A DNA stretch of 64,000 nucleotides from VRUE01 sp963725085 (GCA_963725085.1 CAVRXM010000001.1:1-64000); one strand, 5' to 3'; positions 39,553 to 52,415 are shown, counted from the stretch's first letter. Program-made: numbers and translations. The notes: a model not told the origin generated them from the sequence alone.

Positions 39553-40303
39553 CTAGGCGAGGGCGTCGATCATCGCGCCCAGCTCCTCGTCGACCTCGCC
39601 GTCGAGCCTGACCGCGGCATCGCCGTCGTAGGGGGTCGGGCCCTTGGTGACGATCGCGAGCCGGCCGCCGCCCGCGAGCGTGATCCCGGGCAGCCCGGCG
39701 ACCGGGTGGACGACGAGCGAGCTGCCGACACAGAGCATCAGGTCGGCCGCCGCCGCCAGCTCCTGGGCCCGCCTCATCGCCCGCTCGGGCAGGAGCTCGC
39801 CGAAGAGGACGACGCCGGGCTTCACGGGGCCGCCGCAGGCATCGCACTCCGCGACCCCGTCGGCGTTGAAGAGCCCGTCGACCTCCTCGATCCCGTAGGA
39901 GGCGCCGCAGCGCACGCAGGAGGAGGTCTCGATCGAGCCGTGGACCTCGACCACGTTCTCGGAGCCGGCGGCGCGGTGGAGGCGGTCGATGTTCTGGGTG
40001 ATGAGGCCGGCGAGCAGGCCGCGGCGCTCGAGCTCGGCCAGCGCCTCGTGAGCGCGGTTCGGCCGCTTGTCGCCGAGCGAGTGGAAGCGCGGCCGGTAGT
40101 AGGACCAGAAACGGGCGGGGTCGCGCTCGAAGACGTCGATGTGTGCGACCTCCATCGGGTCGACCTTGGCCCAGAGACCGGTCTCCGGCGTGCGGAAGTC
40201 GGGGATCCCCGACGGCACCGAGACCCCGGCGCCCGGTCAGGGCGACGACCGTCCCCGAGCCGGAGATGAGCTCGGCGAGGCGCTCGGCGCCGGCGTGCTC
40301 TAC
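39553..40303 (-). CDS. Sirtuin NAD-dependent deacylase, one frameshift
   Basis: NAD-binding ALTGAGVS-type start is broken by an extra G near 40235; after removing it, ALTGAGVSVPSGIPDFRTP is in frame. TQNIDRLHRAAG holds the catalytic His region, two CxxC zinc pairs are CVRCG and CDACGG, and GSSLVVHPVAGL closes the Rossmann part. About 250 residues. No ATG/GTG/TTG is in frame near the upstream enoyl-CoA hydratase stop (the codon there reads GTA), so the start is unresolved. It lies directly downstream of the fused beta-oxidation gene, with which it may be co-expressed. Confidence 0.85.
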
Positions 40304-42301
40304 CTGCCGCTCCACTTGGCGCTGCGTTTGCCGAGGAAGGCCGCGATGCCCTCCTTTGCGTCGTCGCTTCCGAAGGCGGCGGCGAAGCCGCCCTTCTCGG
40401 CCTCGATCCCCTCGTCGAGGTCGGCGCCGTCGGAGACGAGCTTGATCTGCTCGCGGGCGATCGGCGCCTGCGCCGGCCAGCTTCCGGCCCCACATCAGCG
40501 CCGTCTCGAACAGCTCGTGGTCGGGGACGACCCGGTTGGCGAGCCCGAACTCGAGCGCCTCCTCGGCGAGGATCGCGTCGCCGACGAGGTTCATCTCGAG
40601 CGCCTTGTTGGCGCCGACGAGCCGCGGCAGCCGCTGGGTGCCGCCGAACCCGGGGATGATCCCGAGCTTGATCTCGGGCTGGCCGAAGACGGCCGCCTCG
40701 GCGGCGATCCGGACGTCGCACGCCATCGCCATCTCGCAGCCGCCGCCGAAGGCGATCGAGTTGACGGCGGCGATCGTCGCGACCCGGCTCTGGCCGAACT
40801 CGCGCAGCAGCGCATGGGCCGAGTCGGCCATCTCCTTGCCGCTGCCCTCGTCGAGCTGGGTGAACGCCTTGATGTCGGCGCCGGCCGAGAAGACGAGCGG
40901 GATCGAGGAGGCGATCACCATCGCCCCGACGCCGTCGGCCGCCTTGACCCGCTCCCAGACCGTCTTCAGGTCGCGGATCACGTCGGGCGAGATCGCGTTC
41001 ATCGGCAGGTTCGCGAGCCAGGCGATCGCGACCGAGTCGCGGGTCTCGAGCTTGACCGTCTCGGCCTGGTCGCCGTCGTCGGGCTGCGGGTAGGGGTAGA
41101 AGCCCTGGCCCGATTTGAGCCCGAGCCGGCCCTGGGCGACGAGCCGCCTGAGCAGGACCGGCGGCGCGAAGCGCTCGCCGTATTTCTCCTCGAGGTTCTC
41201 GATCCGCTCGAGGACCGTGTCGAGGCCCTCGACGTCGGCCCGCCAGAACGGCGGCAGCAGCCCTTTGCGCGGGTCGAGCCCGGAGCCGGTCATCATCCCG
41301 ACGTCGATGTCGCGGACCGAGCAGACGCCCTCTTCGACCAGGCTGCAGGCCTCGATCAGGGCGCGGCCGGAGAACATCGCGATCAGCTCCTCGGCGTCGG
41401 GGTCGGCGTCGCCCGGAATCGTCTGCTCGCCGTCCTTGTAGAAGCCCTCGCCGCCGCTCTTGGCGCCGAGCTTGCCGTCGGCGACGAGCTTCTGCAGCCC
41501 CTTGTGGACGTAGAAGGCCTCGCCGTAGGAGTCGGCCAGGTGTTCGGCGGTGTGGAGGGCGATGTCGAGGCCGAGCAGGTCGGTGAGCACGAACGGGCCC
41601 ATCGGCGCCAGGTTGGCGCCGAGGATCGCCTCGTCGATCCCCTTGATCGAGAGCCCCTGCTCCTCCTGGGCGCGCCAGATCTCGCCCATCGTCGCCATCA
41701 GGACCCGGTTGACGACGAAGCCCGGGACCTCTCCGCAGACGATCGGCTGCTTGCGGATCGCCTGGGCGAAGTTGTAGGCGGCGGTCGCCGACTCCTGCGA
41801 GGTCTCTTCGCCGACGATGACCTCGATCAGCGGCATCACCGAGGCCGGGTAGAAGAAGTGGAACCCGACGACCTTGTCCGGCCGCAGGGTCGCTTCGCCG
41901 ATCTCGGTGATCGAGAGCGAGGAGGTGTTGGAGGTGAGGATCGCGTGGCCCGGGGTGACGGCGTCGAGCTCGCGGAAGACCGCCTGCTTGATCTCCATCT
42001 TCTCCGGGACCGCCTCGATCACGAAGTCGACGTCGGAGAACTCCTCGTAGCCGGTGGCGCCGACGATCCTGCCGAGGACCTCGTCGAGCCGGGCGTCGGC
42101 CTGCTCCCGGGTCAGCTTCTCCTTCTCGACGAGCCGATTGAGTTTGCCCTCGGTGATCGCCCGCGCTTTCTCGATCGCGGCGTCGACGAACTTCTGGTCG
42201 ATGTCCTTGATCACGACCGGGATGTCGGCGGTGGCGATCGCCTGCGCGATCTCGCCGCCCATTGTGCCGCCGCCGACGACGGCGGCCTTGGAAACGAACA
42301 T
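40300..42301 (-). CDS. Fused 3-hydroxyacyl-CoA dehydrogenase / enoyl-CoA hydratase, dehydrogenase first
   Basis: The N-terminal Rossmann domain (KAAVVGGGTMGGEIAQA) is followed by two dehydrogenase C-domains (GFHFFYPASVMPLIEVIVG with the catalytic His region, FVVNRVLMATMGEI; second copy about residues 300-400). A C-terminal crotonase domain follows (ADIKAFTQL, GGGCEMAMACDVR, GIIPGFGGTQRLPRL) with the oxyanion-hole Gly and both catalytic Glu positions. Order is opposite to FadB/FadJ and resembles the archaeal crotonyl-CoA hydratase/3-hydroxybutyryl-CoA dehydrogenase. One frameshift near 40485; the repaired product, about 667 residues, ends LGKRSAKWSGR. Substrate chain length is unknown. Confidence 0.9.
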
Positions 42302-42391
42302 GTGGCTGGGTCCTCCGGAGTATTGGCTTTGCGATGCGGCCCTCGCCGCGGCTGCGGAGGCTATCCGGTCCGACGCCTAGCCTCGGGTCCG

Positions 42392-43403
42392 ATGAGCGAG
42401 ATCGTCGAGGGGCTCGGCGCCGGGGAGCTGGAGCGGATCGCCGCCCTGCGCGCCGAGGGCCATTTCTTCTGGGCCGACATCTGCATCGACGAGCACTCCG
42501 GCGAGGAGCTCGGCGAGGCCTTCGAAATCCCCTCCCACGCGCTGCGGCCGCTGCTCAGCTTCGGCCACGTCGGGAAGCCGTCGCGAAAGTTCCACGCCGA
42601 CACCGACCACGTCGTCTTCCCCTTCCACTGCTACCTCGAGGGTGACGCCGCCCGCAACACCGAGGAGGAATGGATGGAAGCGATCGAGGTCAACGTCCTC
42701 GTCAACGGCGACTACATCCTCACCGTCCACCGCGAGCCGATCTCGCTGCCGGAGATGCTGCCCGAGATACAGCACCGAGGGCCGCAGCGAGCAGTACGTC
42801 GTCTACGTCGTCCTCGACGCGATGGTCGCGACCGCGTTCGACGCCCTCAGCGCGACCGAGCTCGCCCTCGAGGGGCTGCAGGTGCTGGCCGGCGAAACCG
42901 GCAACGCCCGGGTGCGGGCGGGGACGCTGCGGGCGATCAACGTCAGGCTGACGAGGATGCGCCGGCGGCTCGGGCCGCTGCGCGGAAGGTTCGAGCGGAT
43001 GGGGCAGGAGATCGGGCAGGTGCGGGGGCTGGTCTCCGACAGCGAACGCTATTTCGAACGCGTCTACGAGCAGCTCAACCGGCTGATCGACGGGATCGAC
43101 GCCGCCTCCGACTCGATGGCGCAGGTGATGGACATGAGGATGAACGAGACGATCTACTGGCTGACGGTGGTCGCGACGATCTTCCTGCCGCTGACCTTCA
43201 TGACCGGGTTCTTCGGGATGAACTTCGGCTGGCTGGTCGGCGAAATCGAAACGCCCGTCGCCTTCTTCGCGCTCGGGATCGGCGGCCCGATCCTGAGCAC
43301 CTTCTTGATCTGGCTCGCGATCAGGAGGCGGGGGACCCCGGTCCAACCCGACCAGGACGCGCTCGAGCGCCTCGTCGCGACCGTCCGACGCCCGCTGCGC
43401 TGA
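42392..43403 (+). CDS. CorA-family metal ion transporter, one frameshift
   Basis: Cytoplasmic N-terminal domain (EIVEGLGAGELERIAALR, HFFWADICIDEHSGEEL), a long stalk helix (ERMGQEIGQVRGLVSDSERY), then two TM helices (IYWLTVVATIFLPLTFMTG and a second ending LIWLAIRRRG) joined by the signature FGMNFGW with the GMN filter. An extra base near 42775 separates residues 1-130 from the rest; repaired about 337 residues, pentameric by family. Mg2+ or Co2+ is expected but the ion is not shown by sequence. Confidence 0.87.
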
Positions 43404-43431
43404 GCCGCCGGCGCGGCGCCAGATGGGACAA

Positions 43432-43484
43432 GGGCCGCGGGCCAAGCTTGTACCTCGGTACAAAGGCATCGAGGCCCCGCGGCC
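43432..43484. other. Nested hairpin between corA and glnA
   Basis: Outer arms GGCCGCGGG (43433-43441) and complement (43476-43484), inner TTGTAC/GTACAA (43448-43453 and 43458-43463) with a CTCG tetraloop. It lies between the corA stop and the glnA start on the plus strand. A smaller hairpin, GCGCCCG/CGGGCGC (43533-43539 and 43545-43551), sits nearer glnA. Could be the corA terminator followed by the glnA leader. Confidence 0.5.
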
Positions 43485-43577
43485 ATTAGGCTGCCTTGGC
43501 TCCTGAAGAGGGATTAGGAAGGAAATTCGTTCGCGCCCGCCCGACGGGCGCTCGACAGTGGGAGAAGGACTAAAGCG

Positions 43578-45730
<2,153 letters not shown>

Positions 45731-45731
45731 G

Positions 45732-45820
45732 CCTCCGGCCGCGGGTCCTGTCGCCGGGGGTGGCTCCTCGTCCTCGCAAGCTGCGGGCGAGGAACCACCC
45801 CCGACACCACCCGCCGGAGG
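45732..45820. terminator. Nested hairpins after glnA, bidirectional
   Basis: Inner 16-base arms with one mismatch (45755-45770 and 45788-45803; CGGGGGTGGCTCCTCG and near-complement) and outer CCTCCGGC/GCCGGAGG (45732-45739 and 45813-45820). They sit between the glnA stop and the convergent collagen-like gene, so they likely terminate both. Confidence 0.65.
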
Positions 45821-45846
45821 AGCGGCCTGCTTGGGTGAAGAGCTAG

Positions 45847-46422
45847 TCAGCCGACCTTGGCGCAGATCGCGTAGACCCTGAGGTCGATTGAGGTGTCGAC
45901 CGAGATCGAATTGTTGAACAGCTGGGCCGACCAACCCGTGCCGTTCCCATTCGGGCCACTGAACGACACCGTGACCTGACGCTGCTGACCGTTCTGGGAT
46001 TCGTTCGTGCCTAGGTCGGTGCCGCCGCCGATCACCCGTTTCCCACCGGGGCAGGTCACGGTTTTGACCTCGCTGAGGCCCCGCTGGCCGCCACTGTTGA
46101 CGATGAAGACTTCACTGAACGTATTCGAGACGATCTCGTATCCAGATACTCCTGGGTCGCCGGCGGGACCGCGCGCGCCGGTGTTCCCCTTCGCGCCCTT
46201 TGGCCCCTTCGGGCCGGCCGGGCCCTGCGGCAGCTTGCCAAACACCTTGCAGGTCACCTTCTTGCCGTTGGCGACCTTCTTCGGGCACTTGATCTTCACC
46301 TTGGCCTTCGAGCTCTGAGCACTGCCGGCGGCGAGGGCGACGGCCCCCAGTGCGACGACCATCAGGGCCGCGACGGCTCCGATCGCAAGCAACGGCGGGC
46401 GTGACTTCGACGAACGATGCAT
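45847..46422 (-). CDS. Secreted collagen-like protein
   Basis: Positively charged N-terminus and TM/signal segment (LLAIGAVAALMVVALGAVAL), a Lys/Cys-rich part (KIKCPKKVANGKKVTCKV), then about nine Gly-X-Y triplets from GPAGPKGPKGAKGNTGARGP. A C-terminal globular domain has two further Cys (VTCPGGKRVIGGG, YAICAKVG). 191 residues, intact, ATG 46420-46422. The collagen-like stretch is too short for a long triple helix but could trimerise. Surface or extracellular; no partner adjacent. Confidence 0.78.
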   Translation of the reverse strand: MHRSSKSRPPLLAIGAVAALMVVALGAVALAAGSAQSSKAKVKIKCPKKVANGKKVTCKVFGKLPQGPAGPKGPKGAKGNTGARGPAGDPGVSGYEIVSNTFSEVFIVNSGGQRGLSEVKTVTCPGGKRVIGGGTDLGTNESQNGQQRQVTVSFSGPNGNGTGWSAQLFNNSISVDTSIDLRVYAICAKVG

Positions 46423-46506
46423 CCTCTGCCTCCTCGGGACGAAGTTGGAGGACGACTACCCCCGTTGCAACCCCGGTAATCCCCGATCTGCCCGCTGCGC
46501 GGGGCC

Positions 46507-47323
46507 TCAGGTGACCGTGATCGTGGTCAGCAGGTACTCGCCCTGGTTGCTGAGCGAGCCGTCGTCGGCTTCGTTCGTCTCTTCCTGCAATTGCCGGAGG
46601 TCGGCCTGCACGGCCTCCCATTTTCCCTCAGGCTCGAGCATCGCCTTGGCGACGACAACGGGACCGAGGTTCTCTTCGGTGTACTGCATCCACTCATCGG
46701 AGGAGTCGAACTCGAAGGTGGCCATCCGCTTCTCGAACTCGAGCTCGACGTCGGACCCGGAGAAGAGGCCGCGAACGTGGTCCTCGTCGCCCCACATCGC
46801 CGGCGGCACGAACTCCTCGGGCGGCGGTGGCATGTGTCCGGCGAGCCGTTTGAACATCTCGCCGATCGCGCCGGTCGGCGTCCAGGCAGCGACGCCGATC
46901 ACCGCGCCCGGCCGCGCGACCCGGACCAGCTCCGCCGCGGCCGCCTCCTGGCGCGGCGCGAACATCACCCCGAAGATCGAGGTCACCCTGTCGAACGAGT
47001 CGTCATCGAAGGGAAGGCGCTCGGCATCGCCGACGACGAACTCGCCCTCGAAGGCCGGCGCTCTCGAAGCGGGCGCGGGCGGCGTCGATCAGCTCAGGGA
47101 CGAGGTCGAGGCCGGTCACGGTGGCCCCGCGGCGCGCCGCCGCTTCGGCGGCGTTGCCGCTTCCGGTCGCGACGTCGAGGTAGTCGTCGCCGTCCCCGAC
47201 GCCGATCGTCTCGACCGTCCGGTCGGCGACGTGCTGGACCCGGGGAGCGAAGCCGGGCCAGTCCCCCGAGGCCCAGACCGCACGTTGCCTGCTGGTCAGC
47301 TGCTCGGCGGTGGCGTCGTCCAT
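46507..47323 (-). CDS. Class I SAM-dependent methyltransferase, one frameshift
   Basis: Motif I LDVATGSGNAAEAAARRGA, GLDLVPELIDAARARFESAG, then after a shift near 47060 GDAERLPFDDDSFDRVTSIFG (motif II-like) and GAVIGVAAWTPTGAIGEMFK. About 272 residues, UbiE/MenG-like character, but specificity is unknown. ATG 47321-47323 (MDDATAEQLTSRQRAVWASG). No obvious substrate pathway next to it. Confidence 0.8.
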
Positions 47324-47389
47324 TCTTCCTCCTGGTTGGCGGGATCTGCGGGTCGATCCGACGCTATCCCCTCGGGTTGAGGGCGGCAA

Positions 47390-47817
47390 GTGAGGTCGGT
47401 CACGCGGATCGCGATCACGCCAAACCAGCCGCCGGTCGCGGCTTTCAGCGCCCCGGTGGCGCGGCCCGGGGTGCCGGTCGCCTTCGATGGCGCTGCCTCC
47501 ACCGACCCCGACGGCTCGATCGCCCGCTTCGACTGGAACTTCGGCGACGGGCAACTGGCGGCCGGCGCCGGGCCGGCCGAAAAGGCTGCAGGTTCGAGCT
47601 CACTGCGGTGACGAGGCGGCGCAAGGGCAAGGCGATGGCCCCGATGGCGAAGGGGAAGGCGAAGGCGGGGCGCACGACGCTGATCTCGCTGAAGCCGAAG
47701 ATGAATTTTGCCGCCAGGCTCGCGACCGCGCCCGACGTACTCGTCATAGAGAGACTCGCGTTCGGAGGCACGGTCGTGAAGCGGGTCGTCAGGCTGAAGA
47801 TCGCCCCGCCGGGTTGA
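47390..47817 (+). pseudogene. PKD-domain fragment
   Basis: GTG 47390 begins RSVTRIAITPNQPPVAAFSA, and the next 45 residues are a PKD fold (FDGAASTDPDGSIARFDWNF GDG). A frame change near 47580 leads to KGKAMAPMAKGKAKAGRTTL and FGGTVVKRVVRLKIAPPG. No signal peptide and only about 140 residues, so this looks like the remnant of a larger exported protein. It overlaps the convergent metallophosphoesterase by 29 bases. Confidence 0.45.
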
Positions 47818-48983
47818 GGTCTGCGAGAAGCTCGAGCAGGCGCGGCTCGGGCTCCTCGTCGTCGATCACGATCGCGGTGCCGGGCCAGCCGTAGCGGAGG
47901 TAACGGGCGTACGCCTGGCGCGAGGAGAGGTCGGGCTCGTAGATCCATGACCCGGTGTTCCAGTAGCGGGTCCGCGAGCCGCCGCGGGGGCGCACGGCGG
48001 CGAGTGGCTGATGGGTGTGGGCGAAGACGATCCGGTCGGACTCCCGGTTCCAGCCCATGTTCTCGACCGCCTTCGCGAACGCCTCGAGCGCGTGCTCGGA
48101 GGGGTCGCTCGACGAGACGACGCTCGCCGCCGGGAAGGCGTCGGGAGGCAAGCCGGCGCCCGGAGGCCGCTCACGACTCCGGCGCTCGTCCTCCTCGCGG
48201 ACGACGGAGTCGAAATGCTCCTCGCTCGGCAGCTCGACATCGTCGCGATCGTGGAGCCGGGAGGCGATGCGCCGCGCGCCCCGCACCGGCATCGCCAGGA
48301 CCTGCCGACAGCACCCGCGCGCTGGGCGGCGCGGAAGACGTTCTGCTGAGCGTGGGTCCCGTGCGGCATCTGGGCGGCGATGTAGAGCCACTCGGTCAGC
48401 AGCGTCATGATCGACTCGTAGTCGGCCATCGTCTTCGGGTCCTCGGGCCCGCCGGTCGCGATCGACCAAAGGGTCCGGGTCAGGAGGCGGTCGCCGCGGG
48501 AGCCCGAGAGCCTGGCATGGGGATCGAGATAGTGGCCGTGGGTGCAGAGGACGCCGGCGAAGGTGTAGGCGGGATAGGCGATCTCCACCTCGACGCCCGG
48601 CACCCGCTTCTCGAGAAAGGACCGGAAGTAGGCCGGCCCCGAGCCGTCGGTCCGACGTCGGCGCGCGGGGTTTCTCCGGCGGCCAGCTGGGCCTCGAGCG
48701 CGTCCTCGTGGTCGCGGTGGACGAGATGGTGATCGTGGTTGCCGGCGAGGAAGACGAGCCGCCTGCCGGCGAGCTTCTCGGCGATCAGCCGCAGCAGGCC
48801 GTCGGAGGCCTCGACGGCGCCGGCGACCGAGCCGAAGAGGAAATCGAAGAGGTCGCCGAGGAAGATCAGCTCGTCGATCCCATCCAGCGCCGGCTCCAGA
48901 CGTTCCAGATAGCGCTCCTCACTCAGCAGATCGCGCCCGGTCCAGGCGCCGAAATGGGTGTCGGAGATGACGAGGGCCCGCAT
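47789..48983 (-). CDS. Calcineurin-like metallophosphoesterase, two frameshifts
   Basis: Five metallophosphatase motifs are present across frames: VISDTHFG, FLGDLFD, FLAGNHDHH, LCTHGHYLDPHARL and VFAHTHQPLAAVR. The N-terminal frame (ATG 48981-48983) covers motifs 1-3; after a shift near 48650 another frame covers the fourth; a further shift near 48300 leads to the fifth and the C-terminus (RYLRYGWPGTAIVIDDEEPE). About 397 residues. Substrate unknown; UDP-diacylglucosamine and nucleotide hydrolases share this fold. Close upstream of it is an 82-residue ORF. Confidence 0.8.
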
Positions 48984-48987
48984 ACTC

Positions 48988-49236
48988 CTAGGCGCCACCC
49001 CCGCGGGTCACCTGGCTGATCGCGAAGATCTCGGCGAATTTGAGCAGGCCGAGGGTCGAGTGTGGGGAGGTCGCGCTGCTGCGCATTCGCACCTCGGCTC
49101 CGGCCGGCCCCCGGACCTCGACGATCGTGCAGATGTCCCCGATCTCCCACTCGCCCTCGCGGTTCGCGTAGTCGGCCTCGATCGCCTCCATCTGTTCGGC
49201 CATGTGCTGGCCGGCCTTGCTCTGGTCCAGACCCAT
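48988..49236 (-). CDS. Small protein (82 aa), unrecognised
   Basis: MGLDQSKAGQHMAEQMEAIE, EGEWEIGDICTIVEVRGPAG, then STLGLLKFAEIFAISQVTRG. Soluble, balanced charge, intact, ATG 49234-49236. It ends 5 bases before the metallophosphoesterase start on the same strand, so the two are likely co-transcribed. No family recognised. Confidence 0.65.
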   Translation of the reverse strand: MGLDQSKAGQHMAEQMEAIEADYANREGEWEIGDICTIVEVRGPAGAEVRMRSSATSPHSTLGLLKFAEIFAISQVTRGGGA

Positions 49237-49289
49237 TCAGCAACCCCTTCCCACGCGGTTGATCGGTTCGTCCGATCGACCCTATTGCG

Positions 49290-50742
49290 TCAGAGCCGTG
49301 GAAGCACCCGCATCGGCAGCCCGCCCTTGGGGGAGAGGGTGGGCATCTGGCGGACGCTCATCGATCCGCCCGGGGAGGACGTCGAGGCGCAACCGCTGGA
49401 GCAGCATCGTCGCCACCAGCTTGACCTCGGTCTGGCCGAAGCGTTTCCCGATGCAGATCCGGCGCCCGCCGCCGAACGGCACGTAGGCGCCCCGCGGCAG
49501 CGCCGCCTTGCGCTCGCGCGTGAACCGCTCCGGGATGAACGCCTCGGGATCGGGAAAGACCTCCGGGATCCGGTGACTGGCCCATGAGCAGTAGGCGAAG
49601 TAGGCGCCCTCCGGCACGCCGTAGCCGCCGAACTCGAAGTCCCTGATGACCCGGCGGGGGCCGATCCAGGCGGGTGGGTAGAGGCGGAGGACCTCGTCGA
49701 GGACCATCTCGAGATACGGCATCTCGCGCTCGAGCGTGTCGATGTCGGGGATCTCGCCGCCGAGGACCTCGTCCTGCTCGGCGACCAGCTTCGCGACGAC
49801 GTCGGGGCGGCGCGCCAGCTCGTACATCATGAAGGTGAGGGTCGAGGTCGAGGTGTCATGGCCGGCGAACATCAGCGTCATCACCTGGTCGCGGACCTCG
49901 CGGTCGGTGAAGCCCTCCCCCGACTCGTCGCGCACTTCGAGCAGCAGGCTGAGGACATCGCGGCGGCCCGAATCGGGCGACCTCCTCCGCTCGGCGATCT
50001 CGCCGTAGACGATTTCGTCGAGGACCCGGCGCGAGGCGAGCATCTTCCGCCACGGCGAGCCCGGGCCGCGCAGGAAGCGGGCGGCGAACTCGATCCCGTA
50101 GAACTCGAGCGCGCGCTCGAAGTGCTCGGCGGCGGCCGCACCCTTGCCCGCCTCGTCAGGATCGAGCCCGAGCAGGGCCCGCATCGCGATCCGCATCGCG
50201 AGGCCCCGCATCCACTCGTAGATGTCGACCACCTCGCCCGGCCTCAGCGTCTCGATCAGCGGGCCCGCCTCGGCGGCCATCGCGTCGACCGCGGCGCCGA
50301 CCTGGTCGCGGTGGAAGGCCGGCATCATCGTCGCCCGGGCGCGGTCGTGGTAGCCGTCGTCGATCGTCAGCAGGCCGTCACCGAGCAGCGGGATCAGGTC
50401 GCCGAAGCTCCCCTCGCGCCAGTGGAAGTTGTCGGGGCCGGTGACGGTGACGAAGTGGTTGGCCTCGGGCCCGAGCATGAACACGACCCGGCTGTGGAGA
50501 AGGCGGAGGGTGAAGATTGGCCCGTAGCGTTCGTAGGCACTGAGCAGGATCGGGAGTGGGTCGGTCGCGATCTTGTGGGTGCGGGCGACGCTCAGGTTGA
50601 GATCGCCGGGGGGAAACTTGCCGCGGGCCCGCCATTCGGAGGCGAGATCGCTGCCGATCCGGCTGAATGGGTTCTGCGATTTCTGCGGCGGCCTCGGGGT
50701 CGGCGCACGGGCCGGCGCGGGGGTTGCGGTCGGGGTCGCCAT
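49290..50742 (-). CDS. Cytochrome P450, one terminal frameshift
   Basis: Soluble bacterial-type P450: oxygen-binding AGHDTSTST in the I-helix, ExxR in DEVLRLYPP, PERFTRERKAALPRGAYVPF, and the heme-thiolate FGGGRRICIGKRFG. A shift near 49370 garbles the last 25 residues; the repaired end reads RQMPTLSPKGGLPMRVLPRL with TGA at 49290-49292. The start is ATG 50740-50742; the frame is open further. About 484 residues. Electron partners are not nearby, and the substrate is unknown. It follows rlmN with a 13-base gap. Confidence 0.92.
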
Positions 50743-50755
50743 CTCGAAAGGAATC

Positions 50756-51748
50756 CTAGTTGGCTGGCTGGCCAGTCGTGGCGGCAAGCTGGCCGCAGGC
50801 TGCGGCGATGTCGCGGCCGCGGGTGAGGCGGACCGTCGCGCCGAGACGATGCTCGGCGAGGATCGAGCGGAAGCGCTCGATCCGCTCCGGCGAGGAGCCG
50901 TCGTAGGCGCCGGTCGGGTTGTAGGGGATCAGGTTCACCTTGTAGGCGCGGGGGTCGAGCAGCGCCGCGAGCTCGCGGGCATGATGGGGATGGTCGTTGA
51001 CGTCGGAGAGCATCACGTACTCGACGAACACCTTGCGACGGCGGCGAGAGCGGTAGCGCTCGCACGCGGCCAGCACCTCGGCCAGCGGGTAGCGGTCGTT
51101 GACCGGCATCAACTGGGAACGGAGGCCGTCGTTCGGAGCGTGGAGGGAGAGCGCCAGCCGGACCGGCATCTCGCACTCGGCAAGGCGGTCGATCCCGGGC
51201 ACCCAGCCGACGGTCGATATCGCGGTGCGGCGGTTGGTGACGCCGAGGTCGGGCAGCCGCTCGCAGGTCTCGAGCACCGCCTCGATGTTCATCATCGGCT
51301 CTCCCATCCCCATGAAGACGACGTGATCGATCGGTTCGACCCGGCGGAAGTGAAGAGCCTGGTCGAGGATCTCGTCGGAGCTGAGGTTGCGGCCGAAACT
51401 CATCTGCCCGGTGGCGCAGAAGGTGCAGGTAAGCGGGCAGCCCGACTGAGAGGAGAGGCAGACGGAACGGCGGCCGTCGCGGTAGCGCATCAGCACCGCC
51501 TCGAGCGGGCGGCCATCGGCAGCGGCGAACAGGGCCTTGACGGTGCCGTCGTCGGACCTGGCCTCGGCCTCGAGCCCGAGGGTGCTGAGCGGGACATCGG
51601 CGGCGAGGCGCTCGCGGAGTCCCGCCGGCAGGTTGGTCATCTCGCCGTAATCGCGCGCGCCACGCGCCACCCACTCCCAGACCTGGTCGGCGCGGTAGGC
51701 AGGCTCGCCCGCCGCGGCGAGGGTATCGGTGAGCAGTGCTCGGTCCAC
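50756..51748 (-). CDS. rlmN: 23S rRNA (adenine-C2) methyltransferase RlmN
   Basis: Radical-SAM enzyme methylating A2503 of 23S rRNA and A37 of some tRNAs. CxxxCxxC cluster in SGCPLTCTFCATGQM, MGMGEPMMN, and the second catalytic Cys in RGRDIAAACGQLA at the C-terminus. 330 residues, full length, intact; ATG 51746-51748. Upstream of the P450 on the same strand. Confidence 0.96.
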   Translation of the reverse strand: MDRALLTDTLAAAGEPAYRADQVWEWVARGARDYGEMTNLPAGLRERLAADVPLSTLGLEAEARSDDGTVKALFAAADGRPLEAVLMRYRDGRRSVCLSSQSGCPLTCTFCATGQMSFGRNLSSDEILDQALHFRRVEPIDHVVFMGMGEPMMNIEAVLETCERLPDLGVTNRRTAISTVGWVPGIDRLAECEMPVRLALSLHAPNDGLRSQLMPVNDRYPLAEVLAACERYRSRRRRKVFVEYVMLSDVNDHPHHARELAALLDPRAYKVNLIPYNPTGAYDGSSPERIERFRSILAEHRLGATVRLTRGRDIAAACGQLAATTGQPAN

Positions 51749-51819
51749 CCCTGGAGTTTGACTACCGCCCGCGCGGCAGGTCGGGGACCCTCTCCTGCCG
51801 GCGCGGCCGGCGGCGCGTC

Positions 51820-52415
51820 CTAGGAGCCTGAGCCCGGCGGTGGTTGGGAGGGCGGCGGCCCACCCTCGCCCGGAGGCGGCTCGGCAGCGGGCGGCGGCTC
51901 CGGCGGCGGCGCACCGGGCTCAGCCTGTTCCTGCGGCGGCTCCACCGACTGCGGTTCGAGCGGCGGCGGCGTTGCGCTGCCCTGGGGCGGGGGCAACTCC
52001 CCCCCGGGGACCGGATCGGCCTCGGCCTCCCAGACCTTGTTCAGAGAGACCTGGATATACGCCCAGAGGCCAGGGGAAAGCAGGACGTAGAGAAGGATCG
52101 CGATCCACCCGTTGAGCGGCTCCTGTGCCGGCGATGCTCGAGGCGCCCTGCACCCGCTTGGTTCCACGCCAGTACGTGATCAGCGCCGGGACGATGATCA
52201 GGCCGCCCGGGGAACAGAGCGAGGACCGAGTTCGTCGGGTTCTGACCAAGGTCATAGCCTTTCGCCTGGCCGTAGTCGCGCATCTCCCGGTTAATCCGGT
52301 ACCACCAGACGAGGTGGTAGATGCCGAGCGTCACGAACGGCAGCAGGGCGGCCGCCCAGGGGCTCCGGATCTTGACTTTGTCCTGAGTGCCGCGGATGTT
52401 CATCTCGTAGGCCAT
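51820..52415 (-). CDS. DUF4234-type membrane protein with Pro/Glu tail, frameshifted
   Basis: MAYEMNIRGTQDKVKIRSPW and LLPFVTLGIYHLVWWYRINR are the DUF4234 signature, followed by REMRDYGQAKGYDLGQNPT. Shifts near 52240 and 52125 lead through a second TM (GGLIIVPALITYWRGTKRVQ) and a third (WIAILLYVLLSPGLWAYIQV). About 70 residues at the C-terminus are Pro/Glu/Gly-rich with no predicted fold. Function of the family is unknown. Confidence 0.75.

Noticed and set aside
40139..43489. A long plus-strand open frame over the sirtuin/beta-oxidation/corA region
   Set aside because: It reads antisense to conserved minus-strand genes through most of its length and has a repetitive Arg/Asp/Glu composition; such frames are common in high-GC DNA. 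Only its last part contains real corA sequence.
43432..43577. Glutamine riboswitch (glnA motif) before glnN
   Set aside because: The conserved GGACGGAAGUAGG-type core was not found; only generic hairpins are present.
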